This document shows positions 62,623 through 64,000 of a DNA stretch of 64,000 nucleotides, one piece after another. A model generated the notes under the pieces. It saw only the letters and a list, made by a program, of their open reading frames with translations, searched no databases and was not told the origin of the DNA. This DNA is from Trema orientale (lineage: Eukaryota; Streptophyta; Magnoliopsida; Rosales; Cannabaceae), in contig JXTC01000032.1 of the NCBI GenBank assembly GCA_002914845.1, positions 1,338,273 through 1,402,272 of the forward strand, given 5' to 3'. The translations under genes and the position numbers were made by a program. The stretch's first letter is position 1, and each line of letters starts with the position of its first letter.

Positions 62623-64000
62623 CACCCCACTTTCCGTGTATTTGCAGACCCTAAATTTATTTTCTGGGAAAATTTCCTTATTCCGGGTAAGAGCTTTGTA
62701 CAGACGGAAAAGGGAAGAGTAAAAAGCAGAAGATACGCCGTTTAAAGCTATACGAAATCATGCCAACGCGGGTTGCTTGTTTAGCTGTAATGACGATTTT
62801 GCCCTCTACCGAACTCTTCGTCCTTAAGCAAAGACGGTGACAGAAGTAGCGGGATTTTACATGTGGCGGCATGGGATGTCAGCGTAATTTGCATGTACGC
62901 GGGGGGTGTATACTGTAGTCTGTGGTGAGTGGAGAATAAAGTTGGGCCTGTAATCCAGCCCATATGTTGAGGGCCCGGTTTTTGGATTCTCATTCCTATT
63001 GTTCTTTTTTTTCTTTTTTTTTTTCCCAGTCCCTCACTTTTGCCAATAATAGTCTTTTATCCCCTGACATCTGAAATTTAGCCCACACGTCCTATTTTCT
63101 TTTATAAACGAGTGTCGGTTTATTTCATTTTCACAATTACAGCGTTATTTTATCGCAATTTTTACAAATTTGGTGCTAGTTTACCCTACTGAAAGTCTGT
63201 GAGTATGGACTGGGAAAACTTTTAGTTTTTTTCTTGAAATTTAATAGAGAAATCTAAGTAGATGACCAATTTCTTAAAATAGTTTAAGTAGATATCCATA
63301 TTTTAAAAGTTATAGCTAAATGTCAATTCCTTTTAAAGTTTCAATTGTGTAATATGTCGTATTTCCATTTTTATCATTAAGTGAGTTGGACATATAGCTA
63401 TAAACTTTTATGCTTGGTCATATACTGAGTTTTGGGCCAAAAATTATTAAATAGCTAGTCAACCCAAATTAATACTCATTTAAAATAAATGCAGGTTTAT
63501 GCAAATAAGATTATTGTAAAATTTCACACCATTCACAATTTTAATTGTGGTTTTTTTCCCCGAAATTTTAAACAGATTTGAAAACATGTGATTTTTTCTC
63601 CTTTATTCCTTCTTATTTAGTAGGTCTCAATATATAGTAGGCTAAAATAGCATTATTTTTTTTAACATTATTTGCTAAAATGGGCAAAGTGATACAATAT
63701 TTGCAAAAATTGGGATAAAATGACACTATATTTGGAAAAATTAGGATGTATGAACAAAATTTCAAATGTGAAAGGATAAAAGACTTGCTTTTGGCAAAAG
63801 TGAGGGGACCCCCCTAGTTTAACCATATTGTCGTATACAGCCAAACTAGGAAGTATTACTCTTTCTTAAACCATATCCTTAGTTTTGTGAAAAGGTGGGC
63901 AAATTTGAACTTTCTAAAACTTTTAAACGAAGCAACTGCGTGGCATTACTTGCGAAAAGTATCTTTACAAAATGTACAATCAAAAGAGGTTTTCACCAGT
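62623..64000. other. Right-edge intergenic region
   Basis: The first ~300 bp are likely the LRAT-like gene's leader and promoter, less AT-rich than what follows. From about 63000 to the end the sequence is AT-rich; 63245-63465 is a copy of the dispersed repeat also found inverted at 8685-8940. No gene, RNA gene or transposon terminus was recognised. Confidence 0.55.
63245..63465 (+). repeat. Dispersed repeat, copy 2
   Basis: The order CTAAGTAGATGACCAA, AAGTAGATATCCAT, TATAGCTAAATGTC, ATCATTAAGTGAGTTGGA, TGGTCATATACTGAGTTTTG and AATAGCTAGTC is the reverse complement of the segment at 8685-8940, with divergence. The 20745-20830 piece starts the same way (GTAGATGACCAAAATTTTAA). Confidence 0.6.

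Noticed and set aside
1-64000. CRISPR array, operons, phage or bacterial defence genes
   Set aside because: The exon-intron structure and protein families are those of a plant nuclear genome; no regularly spaced repeats or bacterial-type gene packing are present.

Overview
This window looks like nuclear DNA from a dicotyledonous flowering plant. It is AT-rich, with long gene-poor spacers full of small transposons. Genes have many short GT-AG introns, and every recognisable protein is closest to the angiosperm member of its family. The species cannot be named from the sequence. There are no prokaryotic operons, CRISPR arrays, rRNA genes or phage-like regions, and no autonomous transposon with an intact transposase or reverse transcriptase was seen.

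Nine protein-coding genes are supported. Left to right: the 5' exons of an EXO70A exocyst subunit (minus, running off the left edge); a four-exon gene for a 249-aa uncharacterised proline-rich plant protein (5105-6747, minus); a single-exon DUF7138 gene (15168-15968, minus); the cohesin acetyltransferase CTF7/ECO1 (17491-19994, minus, six exons); a 19-exon TEX10/IPI1-type gene (22842-33686, minus); Mediator subunit MED27 (35832-38899, plus, seven exons); a TMK-type leucine-rich-repeat receptor kinase (42251-45471, minus, two exons); the ribosome-biogenesis factor NSA2 (57384-59442, plus, nine coding exons); and an LRAT/NlpC-P60-like acyltransferase-fold gene (60606-62622, minus, three exons). 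For all nine, the coding exons joined in phase when the exon lengths were checked.

The genes do not form a cluster. Two of them, TEX10/IPI1 and NSA2, act in the same process, late maturation of the 60S ribosomal subunit. NSA2 also carries a telo-box and a GGCCCA (site II-type) element in its promoter. CTF7 works in sister-chromatid cohesion, MED27 in RNA polymerase II transcription, EXO70A in exocytosis and TMK in signalling at the plasma membrane.

The spacers carry most of the unusual structure. They include two Mutator-type MITEs lying end to end and sharing one 9-bp target sequence present three times, with a third related copy nearby in inverse orientation. There is a 1.4-kb PIF/Harbinger-type element ending 46 bp before the TEX10 start codon, inside the promoter space shared with MED27. 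Other items are foldback elements with long arms, two solo-LTR-like segments (one inside a TEX10 intron), a perfect 48-bp palindrome, and tandem duplications, one covering the CTF7 leader and promoter. The largest gene-free stretch is 45472-57383. I found no convincing new multi-gene system; the main points of interest are genome architecture and transposon behaviour.
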